Source of the DNA: 1-14-2-50-31-20 sp964617555 | Lineage (GTDB): Bacteria; Bacteroidota; Ignavibacteria; Ignavibacteriales; Melioribacteraceae | Direction of reading: 5' to 3' | Length of the DNA stretch: 16,129 nucleotides | NCBI GenBank assembly: GCA_964617555.1 | Contig: CAZTYP010000049.1 | Location: forward strand, 1-16,129 | Shown here: positions 7,842 through 15,219 of the stretch, piece after piece | Numbering within the stretch: the stretch's first letter is position 1 | Layout: each line of letters begins with the position of its first letter | Notes under the pieces: model-generated | Seen by the model: only the letters and a program-made list of their open reading frames with translations | Database searches by the model: none | Told to the model about the DNA's origin: nothing | Position numbers and translations under genes: made by a program

Positions 7842-9680
7842 ATGAGCCGAATAATTATAATTATACTTTTTTGTTACGTAACAATATTTTCACAAATAAA
7901 ATTTGATGCCGATTTTGAAAGCGGGAATATGGAATCGGTTACAACCTCGGATTCTGTTTATTACGAAGTAACAACAGTTAAAGATATTGGAGGACGATGG
8001 TTTTATTTTCGTATTACCGGTGTAAAAAATAAATTCATCAAAGTTAAAATTACTACAAGCGATGTTAACCGCCCGATGTATTCCTACGATGATAAAACGT
8101 ATATTCGTTTTACGGAAAGTGAATCGCCCGAAGAAAGTTATTTTGAAAAAACTTTTTTGAGAGATACGGTTTATGTTGCATACTATACTCCATACACATT
8201 TAAATATTTACAAAGCAGACTTGAAGAATGGGGGAAAAACAGATATGTAAAAATAGATACTCTGGGGTTTACAGAACACAACTTGCCCGTACAAGAAATG
8301 GTTGTTACGGATTTTTCCGTACCCGATTCTAATAAATTTCGCGTTTGGATACATGCTCGAACTCATCCGGGCGAAACTCCAAGTTCATGGCACTTCGACG
8401 GAATTGTTCAAGAACTACTAACGGATAATGCAAGTATAAAATATTATTTAAAAAAAATTATTTTTTACTTATATCCTTTTGATAATCCGGAAGGTGTTTA
8501 TTTCGGGCGCTCCAGAACCAATTACTACGGCGTTGACCAAGAACGGGATTGGAACAAACCCGACAGCGAAACATCTTCGGCGGTTCTGTTTTTAAAAAAC
8601 AGAATGAAAGAGATAAACTCGAAAAAAGTTTTATCGGTTGCTCTCAATCTACATTCACAAGCTTCTCCGCGACCAACCTTTTGGATTCATACGGCTTCTT
8701 CCACTTCGGAATATTATTACAGACGCGAATACCAATTTGCAAATTTAGCTACGGCTGATTTACCTTACTTTATTCATAGTGATTATGCGGAATCCAATCT
8801 GCGTAATTATTTTCCCGAAGGATTTATGTGGAGTAATTACGGCGATAAAATTTTAGCTTTAACTTATGAAACTCCTTACGACCACTATTCAAACGGAGAA
8901 TGGGTTACTAATGAGAATCTTTTTGAATTCGGAAAAACTACTGTTTACGCTATTGCGGAATTTTTACAACTCTCTTCCGGTGAAAGAATTATTATTGATA
9001 ATAAAGACGCTTTAACATTTGGGACTTGGAATAACTCTCAATACGAAATTAATTTTTACGGTGATGATTTCCTCTTCGCCTTAAGCGGAACGGGAAAAAA
9101 TAAAATTCACTTTGAAAGCGATAACCTAAAAAAAGGTAAATATGATATCTATGCTTGGTGGACCGCAAATTCGGAAAATGCTTCCAATACAAAATTTAAC
9201 ATTGTAACAAACACACAAAATCTTATTGTGGAAAAATCTCAAAAAACAGGGAACGGAACATGGAATTTAATTTCCGGTGTTTCTCTAAACACGCCATCAG
9301 CTATTAAAGTTATTATTAATGATGATGCTGACGGAACAGTAGTTGCCGATGCAATAAGAATTGTTTACAAGGGAGAACTTACCTCCATAAATGAAAAAAA
9401 TATTGTAAACTCGTTTGAACTTTTTCAGAATTATCCTAATCCGTTTAACCCTACAACAACAATACGTTTTAAGTTAAACAAAAAAGAGAATGTAAAACTA
9501 TTGGTTTTTAACACACTTGGACAAATTGTTGCCACACTCGTTAATTCCGAAATGAGTGCGGGAACTCATCAAATAATTTTTAATTCTAAAAATTACAACA
9601 ATCTATCCAGCGGGGTATATTATTACAGTTTAATAACGGATTCATATTCGCAAACAAAGGGGATGATTCTTCTTAAATAA
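7842..9680 (+). CDS. Secreted M14 zinc carboxypeptidase with golvesin-like and T9SS sorting domains
   Basis: A 612-residue exported peptidase. Residues 1-17 form a short hydrophobic signal peptide ending before QIKF. Residues about 20-115 resemble the beta-sandwich that precedes the catalytic domain in cytosolic carboxypeptidase (CCP/Nna1)-type M14 enzymes, with RWFYFRI near 52-58. The catalytic domain has the zinc ligands His175 and Glu178 (HARTHPGE) and His271 (NLHSQ), the GRSRTNYYGVDQERDW substrate segment (222-237), and catalytic Glu343 (TYETP). Residues about 383-510 match a golvesin C-terminal-like beta domain (YDIYAWWTAN, VVADAIRI). Residues about 525-612 are a type A T9SS sorting domain opening with FQNYPNPFNPTTTIRF. 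The protein should therefore cross the inner membrane by Sec and the outer membrane by T9SS. AAGG lies 8 bases before the ATG. Substrate is unknown; deglutamylase-like or general carboxypeptidase activity is possible. Confidence 0.9.
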   Translation: MSRIIIIILFCYVTIFSQIKFDADFESGNMESVTTSDSVYYEVTTVKDIGGRWFYFRITGVKNKFIKVKITTSDVNRPMYSYDDKTYIRFTESESPEESYFEKTFLRDTVYVAYYTPYTFKYLQSRLEEWGKNRYVKIDTLGFTEHNLPVQEMVVTDFSVPDSNKFRVWIHARTHPGETPSSWHFDGIVQELLTDNASIKYYLKKIIFYLYPFDNPEGVYFGRSRTNYYGVDQERDWNKPDSETSSAVLFLKNRMKEINSKKVLSVALNLHSQASPRPTFWIHTASSTSEYYYRREYQFANLATADLPYFIHSDYAESNLRNYFPEGFMWSNYGDKILALTYETPYDHYSNGEWVTNENLFEFGKTTVYAIAEFLQLSSGERIIIDNKDALTFGTWNNSQYEINFYGDDFLFALSGTGKNKIHFESDNLKKGKYDIYAWWTANSENASNTKFNIVTNTQNLIVEKSQKTGNGTWNLISGVSLNTPSAIKVIINDDADGTVVADAIRIVYKGELTSINEKNIVNSFELFQNYPNPFNPTTTIRFKLNKKENVKLLVFNTLGQIVATLVNSEMSAGTHQIIFNSKNYNNLSSGVYYYSLITDSYSQTKGMILLK

Positions 9681-9692
9681 AAATTTTTATTT
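9675..9692. terminator. A/T palindrome at the end of the peptidase gene
   Basis: A perfect 18-base palindrome (nine bases AAATAAAAA and its complement) covers the TAA stop and the bases after it. It lacks G/C and a loop, so it would be at best a weak terminator; noted because it separates the peptidase gene from glyS. Confidence 0.2.
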
Positions 9693-9701
9693 CTAATTGT
9701 T

Positions 9702-9709
9702 TATCTTTG
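9702..9709 (+). promoter_or_regulatory. Bacteroidota-type -7 promoter box before glyS
   Basis: TATCTTTG fits TAnnTTTG exactly and lies 40 bases before the proposed glyS start. No TTTG at the preferred upstream distance is seen. Together with the identical-type box before prfA it suggests glyS has its own promoter. Confidence 0.4.
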
Positions 9710-9737
9710 TAGAATTAAATTTTCATGAAAATAAAGA

Positions 9738-9743
9738 ACGAGG
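9738..9743 (+). promoter_or_regulatory. Ribosome-binding site that sets the glyS start
   Basis: ACGAGG lies 6 bases upstream of an ATA codon at 9750 that begins the conserved GlyRS N-terminus. No comparable site precedes the first in-frame TTG at 9792. Confidence 0.45.
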
Positions 9744-9749
9744 TTTATC

Positions 9750-11228
9750 ATAGCACAGAAAGAAAAAAACGTAATTGAAAAAATTGTTTCTTTGGCAAAA
9801 CGTAAGGGATTTGTATTTCAATCAAGTGAAATATACGGCGGTTTAAACGGTTGTTGGGATTACGGTCCGCTTGGAGTTGAACTTTTAAAAAACATTAAAG
9901 AAGAATGGTGGAAATCCATGACTTATAGAGAAGATGTTGAAGGAGTTGACGCGGCAATACTTATGCATCCCAAAGTTTGGGAAGCATCCGGACACGTTGA
10001 AAATTTTACCGACCCGATGATCGATTGCAAACAATGTAAAGCCCGATTCCGTGTTGATACTCTCGGAGATTCTATTTCCGAAAAGAAAAAGAAAAAAATT
10101 ATCGCCGCTTTTGAAGAAAAAATTTCGGATGAGAAAAAACCCCTTCTCGATGAAATTTACAGCATTCATGAAACGCTTGAAGAACGATTTGAAGCAATTC
10201 TTGAACAAAAAGAACTTGCTTTTGAGTTACTCAGCGAAGCCAATTGCCCAAACTGCGGTACTAAAGGAGAATTTACCGAACCGCGTAATTTTAATTTAAT
10301 GTTTAAAACTTTTGTCGGGCCGGTTGAAAGTGAAGACAACGTTGTTTTCTTGCGACCGGAAACCGCCCAGGGAATTTTTGTTAATTTTCAAAACGTATTA
10401 AATTCAAGCAGACAAAAAATTCCGTTCGGAATTGCACAAATAGGGAAAGCATTCCGAAATGAAATTAATACAAAAAATTTCCTTTTTCGTACACGAGAGT
10501 TCGAGCAAATGGAAATGCAATATTTTGTAAACCCTTCAACGGATAAAAAACATTACGATGCTTGGAAAGAACGCAGAATTAATTGGTATAAAAACTTAGG
10601 AATGGCTGAAGAAAATCTCAGATTCCATGACCATCCTGCGGACAAACTTGCACATTATGCAAAGGAAGCAACGGATATAGAATTTAAATTCCCGTTCGGG
10701 TGGGGTGAAATTGAGGGAATCCATAACAGAACGGATTTTGATTTGAAGAGACATCAAGAATATTCCGGAAAATCCCAACAATATTTTGATGATGAGTTAA
10801 AAGAAAAATATATCCCTTATATTATTGAAACCTCGGCTGGTGCAAGCCGTTCGTTTATGGCTTTTTTGGTTAACGCTTATCACGAAGAAGAGGTAAACGG
10901 AGAGCAACGCATTGTTCTTAAATTCCATCCCAAATTAGCTCCGATAAAAGCGGCAATATTCCCACTTGTAAATAAAGACGGAATGCCGGAAATAGCAAAA
11001 GAAATTGAAGCGGATTTGCGCCCGCACATACGTGTCTTTTATGATGCAAAAGGTGCGGTTGGTCGCCGTTATAGAAGACAAGATGAAAATGGAACTCCTT
11101 TCTGTATTACCGTGGATAATCAAACACTTAACGATAAAACGGTTACGGTAAGAGAACGCGATTCAATGGAGCAAGAGCGTATTGCAATTACCGATTTGTT
11201 ACATTATTTGTTGAAAAAATTGAAATAG
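9750..11228 (+). CDS. glyS: Glycyl-tRNA synthetase, single-chain (alpha2) type
   Basis: Joins glycine to tRNA-Gly using ATP. This is the homodimeric class II enzyme, not the bacterial alpha/beta form. With a start at 9750 it has 492 residues. Motif 1 and the SSEIYGG segment lie near the N-terminus; two CxxC pairs, CKQC and CPNC, in an inserted region fit the zinc site; motif 2 is GKAFRNEINTKNFLFRTREFEQ; motif 3 lies near ETSAGASRSFMAF; the C-terminal anticodon-binding domain ends at LLHYLLKKLK. The reading frame is open upstream of the first TTG (9792) and encodes AQKEKNVIEKIVS, the expected helix: relatives begin MAQ. No ATG, GTG or TTG is available there, so ATA at 9750 (or ATC at 9747), 6 bases after ACGAGG, is the likely start. 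A start at TTG 9792 would remove part of the conserved helix and has no ribosome site. Confidence 0.93.
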   Translation: MAQKEKNVIEKIVSLAKRKGFVFQSSEIYGGLNGCWDYGPLGVELLKNIKEEWWKSMTYREDVEGVDAAILMHPKVWEASGHVENFTDPMIDCKQCKARFRVDTLGDSISEKKKKKIIAAFEEKISDEKKPLLDEIYSIHETLEERFEAILEQKELAFELLSEANCPNCGTKGEFTEPRNFNLMFKTFVGPVESEDNVVFLRPETAQGIFVNFQNVLNSSRQKIPFGIAQIGKAFRNEINTKNFLFRTREFEQMEMQYFVNPSTDKKHYDAWKERRINWYKNLGMAEENLRFHDHPADKLAHYAKEATDIEFKFPFGWGEIEGIHNRTDFDLKRHQEYSGKSQQYFDDELKEKYIPYIIETSAGASRSFMAFLVNAYHEEEVNGEQRIVLKFHPKLAPIKAAIFPLVNKDGMPEIAKEIEADLRPHIRVFYDAKGAVGRRYRRQDENGTPFCITVDNQTLNDKTVTVRERDSMEQERIAITDLLHYLLKKLK

Positions 11229-11237
11229 ATTTATCAC

Positions 11238-11263
11238 ATACCGCACGTTATATCGTGCGGTAT
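11238..11263. terminator. Strong hairpin between glyS and gmhA
   Basis: ATACCGCACG and CGTGCGGTAT form a perfect 10 bp stem around a 6-base loop, the most GC-rich element in this intergenic gap. It begins 9 bases after the glyS stop and ends 24 bases before the gmhA ATG. No T run follows on either strand, so it may be an mRNA 3' stabiliser, a processing site or an operator rather than a classic terminator. Confidence 0.45.
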
Positions 11264-11287
11264 AAATAAACATTTACTGAGGCAGTT

Positions 11288-11857
11288 ATGAATAAAATGG
11301 TTATTTCTGAGTTAACCAAACACAAAATAACAATTGAAAATGTTATTGAAAAAATTCCGGATAAAATTGCTGATGCATGCAATTTGGCTGTGGAAACAAT
11401 TAAAAACGGAAATAAAATTATTCTTTTCGGAAACGGCGGAAGTGCCGCAGACGCACAACATATTGCCGCAGAATTTACAGGACGTTATACCACCGAACGA
11501 CGAGCATTACCCGCAATTGCCCTAACAACGGATACTTCAGCATTAACATCAATAGGAAACGACTACGGATACAACAGAATATTTGAACGACAAGTGGAAG
11601 CCCTTGCAAATAAAGGTGATTTACTAATTGGCATTTCTACCTCGGGTAACAGTAAAAATGTTTTGCTTGCCTTTAATAAAGGGAAAGAACTCGGCTGTAA
11701 CTCTATCGGATTATTAGGCAAAAGCGGAGGAGAAATTTTATCTTCATGCAATTTGGCAATTGTGGTCCCTTCTGATGATACTGCACGTATTCAGGAAATG
11801 CATATCTTAATTGGCCACATTATTTGTCAGGCAATTGACAATAATTTTTCAAAATAA
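11288..11857 (+). CDS. gmhA: Phosphoheptose (sedoheptulose 7-phosphate) isomerase
   Basis: Converts sedoheptulose 7-phosphate to D-glycero-D-manno-heptose 7-phosphate, the first step to ADP- or GDP-heptose used in LPS core or glycan synthesis. The 189-residue length is usual for GmhA. A SIS fold is visible: FGNGGSAADAQHIAAEF near residues 47-63 binds phosphate and supplies the metal/catalytic His and Glu; ISTSGNSKN near 114-122 is the second phosphate loop; the C-terminal QEMHILIGHIICQ supplies the last Gln/His pair. GAGG lies 6 bases before the ATG. It follows glyS by about 59 bases with a hairpin between. Its TAA abuts the stop codon of the convergent acetyltransferase gene. No gmhB or hldE lies in the window. 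Confidence 0.93.
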   Translation: MNKMVISELTKHKITIENVIEKIPDKIADACNLAVETIKNGNKIILFGNGGSAADAQHIAAEFTGRYTTERRALPAIALTTDTSALTSIGNDYGYNRIFERQVEALANKGDLLIGISTSGNSKNVLLAFNKGKELGCNSIGLLGKSGGEILSSCNLAIVVPSDDTARIQEMHILIGHIICQAIDNNFSK

Positions 11858-12574
11858 TTATTCGGACAAAAGCCCCATACGTAAAACATCGTGCGGTATT
11901 TTGTCAATAATTATTTCATGGCGCAAAATACCTTCAACTTTAAAACCCATTTGTTCATTAATTCTGATGTTTTGAATATTTGTATCTATAGTATTTAAAT
12001 AAATTTTTTTCAATTTCAGTTTATTGAAACCATATTTAATCCAATACTTTGTTGCTTTTTTCCCATAGCCGTGTCCTCTGTATTCGGGGACCCCGATAAG
12101 TTTTCGTAACTCCGCTTTTTTATGAACTTCATCAACATTTAAAAATGCCACAACTCCTATAGGGGTTTTATCTTTAAGCGTAATCATTCCTATTTTGTTC
12201 TTTTCGGAATTAAGTAAATTATCCAAAATACTATCTTGGGAGCTTGTCATGGAAAGAAGAAAATACTTACCGTAATCATCTTCCATCCATTTTTGCAAAA
12301 CACCTTTATCTTTGTCGCAATTAAATTCAGTAATATAAAATTCCTTTAATTCAATAGGGAGTTCCCAACTATCTTTTTCTTCTTCAACAATATCAATGCG
12401 ATTGTTATTTTTTATATTATTATTGTTTTTAATGTTAATTGCATATTCCAATAAAATATTAACATACTTAAGATAATCTTCATATTTAAAACCATATTCA
12501 AGAGATTCTTTAAAAAAATTACGAGTTAAAATCTCAATTGTCGTATCGGGTATTTTACTTTGTTCCATTTGCAT
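11858..12574 (-). CDS. GNAT-family N-acetyltransferase with extra N-terminal segment
   Basis: A 238-residue protein. Residues about 75-235 form a GNAT domain of the RimJ/RimL or SpeG-like kind: KIGMITLKDKTPIGVVAFLNV is the central hairpin, LRKLIGVPEYRGHGYGKKA holds the acetyl-CoA pyrophosphate loop RGHGYG, and INEQMGFKVEGILRHEI is the usual late segment. Residues 1-70 are an added helical region with an Asn/Lys-rich stretch (IKNNNNIKNNNRID) that looks like a linker. Two ATGs, 12574 and 12568, are in frame; GAGAA is better placed for the second, but I kept the longer. A TATATTTA box (12595-12602, minus) just past the ftsZ terminator may be its promoter. Its stop abuts that of gmhA. The acetylated substrate cannot be told from sequence. 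Confidence 0.85.
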   Translation of the reverse strand: MQMEQSKIPDTTIEILTRNFFKESLEYGFKYEDYLKYVNILLEYAINIKNNNNIKNNNRIDIVEEEKDSWELPIELKEFYITEFNCDKDKGVLQKWMEDDYGKYFLLSMTSSQDSILDNLLNSEKNKIGMITLKDKTPIGVVAFLNVDEVHKKAELRKLIGVPEYRGHGYGKKATKYWIKYGFNKLKLKKIYLNTIDTNIQNIRINEQMGFKVEGILRHEIIIDKIPHDVLRMGLLSE

Positions 12575-12601
12575 TCTCAGAAATTAATAGTTTTTAAATA
12601 T

Positions 12602-12671
12602 AAAAAAGGCCGTATCAATTTCATAGCTTTCGCACCCTATTTACCACAACAAGGTGAAATTTGATACAGCC
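12602..12671 (-). terminator. Structured rho-independent terminator of the fts operon
   Basis: Read on the minus strand, a 17-base arm (12655-12671) and a 16-base arm (12608-12623) pair over 16 bp with one bulged A and one G-U wobble, followed at once by six T (12602-12607). The 31-base apical region can fold further: CACCTT can pair with AGGGTG around a 12-base loop, next to GCGAAAGC. It lies 22 bases past the ftsZ stop. This is much larger than a common terminator, and its loop is complementary to the ftsZ ribosome-binding region. Confidence 0.8.
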
Positions 12672-12693
12672 CTAAAAGATTTTATTTTAAGAA

Positions 12694-13944
12694 TTAGTCC
12701 ATCATCATTCGCAAAAAATCGGAACTGTCTTCTTCGTCATCCATATCGTTTGTAAAACCGGAAACTCTGTTTTCAAAATTAAAATTTTCTTGTTTCTCTT
12801 CATTTTTTTTAGGTAGATTAATATCCATCCCCACTCTTTTAAATGTTGGAATACTATAATCCGTATCTTCATTAAATTGGAATTCTTCTTTAGAAAACGG
12901 CGGAAAAGACGGAATACTTTCATTATTTGATTTTGAAACTTTAGTTTGTGTTTTGTTTTGGTTTCCACCGAAAATTTTACTGGAACTAAATCCCGTTGCA
13001 ATAACAGTATAAGAAACATATTCATTCATATCTTCTTTTTCCACCAAACCAAAAATAATATTTGCTTCTTCACCGGCGGCATCGTAAATAACTTGATTAC
13101 CATCCGTAATCTCTTTCATAGTTAAATTAGATGATGCCGTAACGTTAAGCAAAATATTTTTTGCTCCTTTAATATTAATTCCTTCCAACAAAGGAGATGA
13201 GATTGCCTTTTGTGCCGCTTCAATTGCGCGATGCTCACCACTGGCAATACCGCATCCCATTAACGCTTCACCGCTTTCATGCATCACGGAACGAACATCG
13301 GCAAAATCAACATTAATTTGCCCGCCAACCGTTATAATATCCGCAATACCGCGTGTAGCTTCATATAAAACTTCATTCGGTTTGTCAAAGGCTTTAAATG
13401 CTCCGGCAGTATCATCAAGCACACTTAAAATTCTTTCATTAGGAATTACAATTAAAGAGTCAACGTATTGCCTCATATCGTTAATTCCTTCTTCGGCATT
13501 CAGCATTCTTTTTTTCCCTTCCCATTTAAAGGGCTTTGTAACAATTCCGATTACAAGTGCACCAACACTTTTAGCAATAGATGCAACTACTGGAGCTGCC
13601 CCGGTACCGGTACCACCACCCATACCTGCAGTGATAAAGACCATATCGCTACCTTCCAGAATTTTAGAAATTTTATCCCTGTCTTCCTCAATTGCTTTGC
13701 GTCCAACGTTAGGATCAGCTCCGGCTCCAAGCCCTTTGGTAAGATTTGTTCCTATCTGTATTTTGTGATCGGCATGACTTGTTTCCAACACCTGAGCATC
13801 GGTATTAATTGCAACATATTCAACTCCGGTAAGTCCGCGTTTCATCATACTTTCGATGGCATTACAGCCTCCGCCACCCACGCCAATAACTTTTAATTTT
13901 GCCGATAATGTTGGTTCAGGGTCTAAGGTTACAAAATTAGGCAT
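12694..13944 (-). CDS. ftsZ: Cell division protein FtsZ
   Basis: Tubulin-like GTPase that polymerises into the Z-ring at mid-cell. The 416-residue product has GVGGGGCNA (21-29), the tubulin signature GGGTGTG (109-115), and the catalytic T7 loop NVDFADVRS (211-219). Residues 15-320 are the globular core, then a variable linker. The conserved C-terminal peptide that binds FtsA appears as YSIPTFKRVG near 363-372, but it is followed by about 45 more residues, acidic, ending DSSDFLRMMMD; in most FtsZ proteins the peptide is at or near the end. AAGGAGG (13949-13955) lies 4 bases before the ATG. It follows ftsA by 21 bases, is last in the division operon and is followed by a strong terminator. Confidence 0.98.
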   Translation of the reverse strand: MPNFVTLDPEPTLSAKLKVIGVGGGGCNAIESMMKRGLTGVEYVAINTDAQVLETSHADHKIQIGTNLTKGLGAGADPNVGRKAIEEDRDKISKILEGSDMVFITAGMGGGTGTGAAPVVASIAKSVGALVIGIVTKPFKWEGKKRMLNAEEGINDMRQYVDSLIVIPNERILSVLDDTAGAFKAFDKPNEVLYEATRGIADIITVGGQINVDFADVRSVMHESGEALMGCGIASGEHRAIEAAQKAISSPLLEGINIKGAKNILLNVTASSNLTMKEITDGNQVIYDAAGEEANIIFGLVEKEDMNEYVSYTVIATGFSSSKIFGGNQNKTQTKVSKSNNESIPSFPPFSKEEFQFNEDTDYSIPTFKRVGMDINLPKKNEEKQENFNFENRVSGFTNDMDDEEDSSDFLRMMMD

Positions 13945-13962
13945 AATTCCTCCTTGTTGTGG
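13945..13962 (-). promoter_or_regulatory. ftsZ ribosome-binding region
   Basis: The minus strand reads CCACAACAAGGAGGAATT directly before ATG, with a near-perfect Shine-Dalgarno AAGGAGG. It is the strongest site in the division operon, fitting the need for more FtsZ than FtsA. The same 18 bases are complementary to the operon's own terminator loop at 16 positions plus one G-U pair. Confidence 0.7.
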
Positions 13963-13965
13963 TTT

Positions 13966-15219
13966 TTATAATTCGTCAAAAAATTCTAAAAATTTTCTAT
14001 TAATATCTTTAAAGAAAGAAACAACCCCTTTCTTCTTCTTCTTTTTTTCTCCCATAAAAGTATCGCTGGAAGTTGAGCCGGGAACACCTTTTATTAATCC
14101 GGAAACTGTTGCAAATTCCGGACTTCCAATTTCGTCTGAAAGACCGTCACCAAACTCCAACGGTACCCCTATTCTGCAAGGCAATCCGAGAACACTTTCT
14201 GCTAAATCTGTAACTCCTCGTAATAACGAACCGCCTCCTGTAAGTACAACACCTGCTTTAATTTTATTTCGTAAGCCGGATTGGCGGAGTTCGTTATCAA
14301 TTAAAGCAAAAAGTTCTTTCATTCTAACACTTATTATTTGAGTAAGTAGCGTTACAGGAATTTTAATATTCCCTTTTGCTCCTACACCTTTAATATAGAT
14401 AGATTCTTCTTTAACAATTGCATCTTGACTTGCATAGCCGTATTCTTTTTTTAATTTTTCCGCATCGGCAGTAACAATTCCCAACGATTCTCTAATATCG
14501 TTTGTTACCTGACTACCGGCAACTCCGATAACTTTTGTATGCTTTATACTATTATCGTGAAAGACAGCCATATCGGTTGTACCGCCGCCAATATCAATAA
14601 GTAACACTCCCAAATCTTTTTCAGCTTCTTCCAAAACCGAAACACTGGAGGCAATAGGTTGCAAAATATAATCTTTTACAATATATCCGGCTTTTTCCAC
14701 GGAACGTTTTATATTTTGGATTGCGGGAGTTGTAGCAAGAACAACATGATTTACGGCTTCAAGCCGTGAACCACACATTCCTATTGGATTGTCTATTCCT
14801 CCTTGATGATCAACAAAAAATTCTTCCGGAATAATGTGAAGTATTTGTCTGTCTGCCGGAATTTTTATTGTCCGTACATCCGCTCTTAATCTATCCAAAT
14901 CATCTTGAGTTATTTCGTCGTCATCCCCGTTTATGGTAATAAAATTACGATGACGTAAACTGGTTATATGCTCTCCGGCAACTCCGACATTCAGTTCTTT
15001 TACTTCTATACCGGCTCTATTTTGTGCAATTTCCATTGCCTCTCCAATTGCTTGGCTTGTTTTGGCAATATTAGAGACCAACCCTTTATTTAATCCTTCG
15101 GAAGGAGCAACACCAAAGCCCAAAACCTTTAATCCTACTTCGGTTTTTTCCGCAATAACCGCACAAACTTTTGTAGTGCCTAAATCCAATCCTACTATTA
15201 TGTTATTACTATTTTTCAT
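13966..15219 (-). CDS. ftsA: Cell division protein FtsA
   Basis: Actin-like ATPase that tethers FtsZ polymers to the inner membrane and recruits later division proteins. The 417-residue length is normal. Visible are the phosphate-1 motif GLDLGTTKVCAVIAE near residues 10-24, the 1C domain that replaces actin subdomain 1B, phosphate-2 LIDIGGGTTDMAVF near 208-221, and the adenosine motif VLTGGGSLLRGV near 324-335. The C-terminus has a poly-Lys run (GEKKKKKKG) and then an amphipathic helix SFFKDINRKFLEFFDEL suited to membrane binding. Its ATG overlaps the ftsQ TGA by 4 bases (ATGA), so translation of the two is probably coupled. Confidence 0.97.
   Translation of the reverse strand: MKNSNNIIVGLDLGTTKVCAVIAEKTEVGLKVLGFGVAPSEGLNKGLVSNIAKTSQAIGEAMEIAQNRAGIEVKELNVGVAGEHITSLRHRNFITINGDDDEITQDDLDRLRADVRTIKIPADRQILHIIPEEFFVDHQGGIDNPIGMCGSRLEAVNHVVLATTPAIQNIKRSVEKAGYIVKDYILQPIASSVSVLEEAEKDLGVLLIDIGGGTTDMAVFHDNSIKHTKVIGVAGSQVTNDIRESLGIVTADAEKLKKEYGYASQDAIVKEESIYIKGVGAKGNIKIPVTLLTQIISVRMKELFALIDNELRQSGLRNKIKAGVVLTGGGSLLRGVTDLAESVLGLPCRIGVPLEFGDGLSDEIGSPEFATVSGLIKGVPGSTSSDTFMGEKKKKKKGVVSFFKDINRKFLEFFDEL

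Noticed and set aside
9725..9778. Programmed frameshift at the A7 run (9763-9769) joining the ATG at 9725 to glyS
   Set aside because: The change needed is +1 (or -2), not the -1 typical of A7 slips, and the conserved AQKE residues are already encoded in the glyS frame before the A run.
11252..11899. 12-base repeat ATCGTGCGGTAT at 11252-11263 and 11888-11899
   Set aside because: One copy is an arm of the glyS-gmhA hairpin and the other is inside the acetyltransferase coding sequence. Matches of this length are expected by chance in 16 kb.
12602..12671. Riboswitch or transposon-end reading of the structured element after ftsZ
   Set aside because: The immediate T run and position 22 bases after the ftsZ stop make a terminator the simplest call; no aptamer consensus or target-site duplication is visible.
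13382..14341. Long plus-strand frames opposite ftsZ and ftsA
   Set aside because: These are shadows of the two division genes, whose minus-strand products are clearly recognised.
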